Assembly (NCBI GenBank): GCA_012519875.1
Contig: JAAYPL010000194.1
Span: 1 to 8,938 of the forward strand
From: Clostridiaceae bacterium
Lineage (GTDB): Bacteria; Bacillota; Clostridia; Saccharofermentanales; UBA5734
Length of the DNA: 8,938 nucleotides
Direction: 5' to 3'
The position numbers and the translations under genes were made by a program. The notes below the pieces were generated by a model, which made no database searches, was not told the DNA's origin, and saw nothing but the letters and a program-made list of their open reading frames with translations. Positions 7,250 through 8,938 of this stretch are shown piece by piece (positions within the stretch are counted from its first letter, which is position 1; every line of letters starts with the position of its first letter).

Positions 7250-7815
7250 TCCTGGTGCGCCAGGCATATCTCACCCTCCTCACCCTGCTCATCATCGGTG
7301 TTGTGGCTCTCGCACCCGGATGCCTCGGCACGACAGGTGCTGACGACTACCCCGCCTGGAACCTGACGCTTGCCGGGGACCAGGAGCAGGTCCTCACCCA
7401 TCCTGAGCTCAGGGCGCTCCCGGCCGTCGAGGGCTACGGCTACTCGGTCTCGACGGTGGGTATCAAGTACGGCCCGAACCGCTTCCGCGGTGTGCTCCTC
7501 GCCGATCTCGTCGAGATGGCAGGCGGAGCCGGGGGAGACGACCTGATCTATGTCTCCGCAGAAGACGGCTACCTCTGGGTCTTTGATACTGACCAGGTCA
7601 ACGGAGAGGGATTCTTCACTTTCAACGAGGACCTCAAGGAGGTTGCGTCACCGCCGCTCCGCGTGATCCTGGCCTACGATCAGGACGGAAAACCGCTGGC
7701 CTACGAAGATGGCGGGCCGCTCCGCCTGGTTATCATTACCGAGAACCCCGATGTCATCACTGAAGGGAGTTCGTGGGTGAAGTGGGTCGATCGGATCGAG
7801 GTCCATAAAAAATGA
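7246..7815 (+). CDS. Lipoprotein consisting of a single molybdopterin-binding-like (sulfite-oxidase fold) domain
   Basis: This is a 189-residue protein. The GTG at 7246 overlaps the upstream stop (GTGA) and has GGAG at 7236-7239 with 6 nt spacing. An in-frame GTG at 7255 with GGAG at 7241-7244 is an alternative. A hydrophobic N-terminus ends in a lipobox-like ALAPGC, so Cys26 is probably lipidated. The mature part matches the oxidoreductase molybdopterin-binding domain: LTHPELRALPAVEGY (50-64), FRGVLLADLVEMAGG (80-94), YVSAEDGYLWVF (102-113), LRVILAYDQDGKPLA (138-152), GGPLRLVI (156-163) and WVKWVDRIEV (177-186). Catalytic members have a Cys ligand in the strand before the 'RG-LL-DL' segment. 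Here that stretch reads SVSTVGIKYG, and the mature protein has no Cys other than the lipobox one, so it is unlikely to be a Mo/W redox enzyme. It overlaps wtpA by 4 nt (ATGA). A role linked to tungstate/molybdate binding or delivery is inferred from that coupling alone. Confidence 0.88.
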   Translation: MILVRQAYLTLLTLLIIGVVALAPGCLGTTGADDYPAWNLTLAGDQEQVLTHPELRALPAVEGYGYSVSTVGIKYGPNRFRGVLLADLVEMAGGAGGDDLIYVSAEDGYLWVFDTDQVNGEGFFTFNEDLKEVASPPLRVILAYDQDGKPLAYEDGGPLRLVIITENPDVITEGSSWVKWVDRIEVHKK

Positions 7816-8831
7816 AGTGCTCTGCACCCCTCGCTGTGCTCGTTCTCGCCCTCCTGGCAACATCTGCAGGCTGCACCGATACCAGCCCCGAACAAACCAT
7901 CCTCACGGTGATACCGGCAGGCAGCCTCCTCTACCCACTTGAGGATATCGAGGCCGCCTTCGAGACCCAGCACCCCAAGATCGATGTCCGCATCGAGGGG
8001 CACGGAAGCATCCAGGCCATCAGGCAGGTGACAGACCTCGAAAGGGAGGTCGACGTCGTCGCGGTCGCAGACGCGTCACTGATACCGGATATGATGTACA
8101 GACCGATGGCTGAGGGAGGAGGCAATTACACCGACTGGTACGTCCCCTTTGCCGGGAACGAGTTGGTGGTCGCCTATACTAACAGGAGCGCCGGCGCAGA
8201 TGAGATCACGCAGGAGAACTGGTACCAGGTTCTCGCCCGCCCGGACGTGCGGGTGGGGTTCTCAAACCCCATGCTTGACGCCTGCGGCTACCGGGCGCTG
8301 ATGGTGACAGCACTTGCTGAGGAATATTACGGTGAATCCGGACTCTTTGAGGCGATCATCGGGAGCTCCTTTGACCCGCCCCTCACGGTAACCCGCGCAG
8401 ATGGGATCAGAAAGATCACACTTCCGGAACGGATGAGGCCGGCAGACGAGAAGGTCGCCATCCGCGATGGGAGCATCTACCTCCTCTCGCTCCTGGACGC
8501 CGGCGGGATCGACTACGCCTTCGAGTACCGGAGTGTCGCAGAGGAGCACGGGCTCCGGTGGATTGACCTCCCGCCCCAGATCAATCTCGGTTCTGCGGAA
8601 CACGCCGACGACTACCAGAAGGTGCATGTGACCCTCGGGTTCCGGCGGTTCCAGTCCATCGGGAGTGAACGGGTAGGCCAGCCGATCGTCTATGCGATAA
8701 CCATCCCCGCAAACGCGCCGCACCCAGACGAAGCGAGGATGTTTGTAGACTTTGTGCTGGAAGCATTCCAGGAGGGGAGACCTGGATGGCCCGCCCCGGA
8801 GACTGCCACGGTGTACCACGCCACGGGTTAA
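7812..8831 (+). CDS. wtpA: Tungstate/molybdate ABC transporter substrate-binding lipoprotein
   Basis: This is a 339-residue protein. The ATG at 7812 overlaps the upstream stop by 4 nt, with GAGGT at 7798-7802 with 9 nt spacing. The signal peptide ends in the lipobox TSAGC, so Cys21 should be lipidated and hold the protein on the outer face of the membrane. The body follows the archaeal WtpA/ModA pattern: VIPAGSLLYP (33-42), EGHGSIQAIRQVTDL (62-76), DVVAVADASLIPDMM (81-95), PFAGNELVVAYTNRS (112-126), GFSNPMLDACGYRALM (149-164), IDYAFEYRS (233-241) and TIPANAPHPDEARMFVDFVL (297-316). In this subfamily the oxyanion is coordinated octahedrally with help from one Asp and one Glu. D156 (LDACGYR) and E238 (AFEYRS) are the likely counterparts. 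The protein captures tungstate/molybdate for a WtpB/WtpC transporter, which is not in this window. In methanogens the metal serves formylmethanofuran and formate dehydrogenases. A ModA annotation is possible, but the WtpA-type motifs favour this call. Confidence 0.93.
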   Translation: MKCSAPLAVLVLALLATSAGCTDTSPEQTILTVIPAGSLLYPLEDIEAAFETQHPKIDVRIEGHGSIQAIRQVTDLEREVDVVAVADASLIPDMMYRPMAEGGGNYTDWYVPFAGNELVVAYTNRSAGADEITQENWYQVLARPDVRVGFSNPMLDACGYRALMVTALAEEYYGESGLFEAIIGSSFDPPLTVTRADGIRKITLPERMRPADEKVAIRDGSIYLLSLLDAGGIDYAFEYRSVAEEHGLRWIDLPPQINLGSAEHADDYQKVHVTLGFRRFQSIGSERVGQPIVYAITIPANAPHPDEARMFVDFVLEAFQEGRPGWPAPETATVYHATG

Positions 8832-8938
8832 CAAACCTTTTCCGCACCGACCGCCCACATAAAGGTAGATAGGCCCGGCGGTATCGTCGTTTGCGAACGC
8901 AACTTCAGGCCGCCGGGAGCATTGGCAACCATATACCA
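8832..8938. other. Non-coding tail after wtpA
   Basis: These 107 nt hold no credible coding region, tRNA or strong terminator. There is a TTTT at 8838-8841, an A-rich CACATAAAGG at 8856-8865 that is only a poor match to an archaeal TATA box, and the inverted repeat described separately. If a wtpB-like gene follows, it starts beyond the window, so wtpA is not tightly overlapped by its downstream neighbour as it is upstream. Confidence 0.6.
8874..8917. repeat. Inverted repeat with nested dyad downstream of wtpA
   Basis: CCCGGCGG at 8874-8881 is the exact reverse complement of CCGCCGGG at 8910-8917, with 28 nt between. Inside lies a second dyad, TTGCG-AA-CGCAA (8891-8902), which can also be read as CGTT-N4-AACG (8888-8899). 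It could be a leader RNA structure, a terminator-like stem without a T-tract, or a regulator binding site. GC-rich 8-bp inverted repeats can also arise by chance. Confidence 0.4.

Noticed and set aside
7246..7815. An active molybdo- or tungsto-enzyme
   Set aside because: There is no Cys in the mature domain to act as metal ligand, and the catalytic motif region reads SVSTVGIKYG. The fold resemblance alone does not support catalysis.
7812..8831. A phosphate- or sulfate-binding protein instead of WtpA
   Set aside because: The motifs at residues 33-42, 62-95, 149-164 and 233-241 follow the archaeal tungstate/molybdate WtpA pattern, including the Asp before CGYR and the Glu in AFEYRS, rather than PstS or sulfate-binding motifs.
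8262..8858. A 198-codon open frame on the minus strand opposite wtpA
   Set aside because: wtpA has clear family motifs along its whole length. The antisense frame shows no recognisable domain and is typical of shadow frames in GC-rich DNA.
8850..8938. A tRNA or other standard RNA gene in the tail
   Set aside because: No cloverleaf, conserved TΨC-arm sequence or acceptor pairing could be found on either strand. Only the isolated dyads are present.

Overview
This 8.9-kb, GC-rich window has genes only on the + strand. It reads as part of a methanogenic archaeon's genome, most likely Methanomicrobiales (Methanoculleus-like). The evidence is PEGA-domain surface proteins with many N-glycosylation sequons, archaeal-style C-terminal membrane anchors, GGAG/GGAGG ribosome binding sites, 4-nt GTGA/ATGA gene overlaps, and a WtpA-type tungstate/molybdate binding lipoprotein. 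The taxonomic call comes from protein style, not from a marker gene.

Layout: (1) Bases 1-831 are the 3' part of a surface protein with the end of a sulfite-oxidase-like (molybdopterin-binding-like) domain and two GWN...GYW repeats. (2) 844-2610 is a secreted, C-terminally anchored multi-domain surface protein, 12 nt downstream of the first gene. (3) After a 36-nt spacer comes a tightly packed run of five genes: a large secreted PEGA-array protein (2647-5217), a secreted metallophosphoesterase (5214-6419), an anchored paralog of the PEGA protein's N-terminal domain (6425-7249), a small lipoprotein that is a bare sulfite-oxidase-like domain (7246-7815), and the tungstate/molybdate binding lipoprotein WtpA (7812-8831). 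Three of the four junctions are 4-nt overlaps and the fourth is a 5-nt gap, so this looks like one translationally coupled operon. (4) The final 107 nt are non-coding and hold an inverted repeat that may control a downstream gene, perhaps the rest of the transporter.

All seven products are predicted to be exported or cell-surface proteins, although the export signal of the first lies outside the window. Four of them (genes 1, 3, 5, 6) appear to carry the same degenerate sulfite-oxidase-like fold: they share a 'G-L-D-L-E-x-x-G-G' segment and/or a closing '(G/W)-x-(R/K)-L-V ... V-x-x-I-x' strand pair. The run ends in a tungstate/molybdate binding protein. The minimal copy has no cysteine where the family's metal ligand should be. 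The two larger paralogs have a conserved HYYHQ motif in the equivalent place. The most interesting hypothesis is an uncharacterised extracellular system in which non-catalytic sulfite-oxidase-like domains bind a metal, oxyanion or other ligand at the cell surface and act together with WtpA. The sequence shows the family resemblance and gene coupling. The function is inference.
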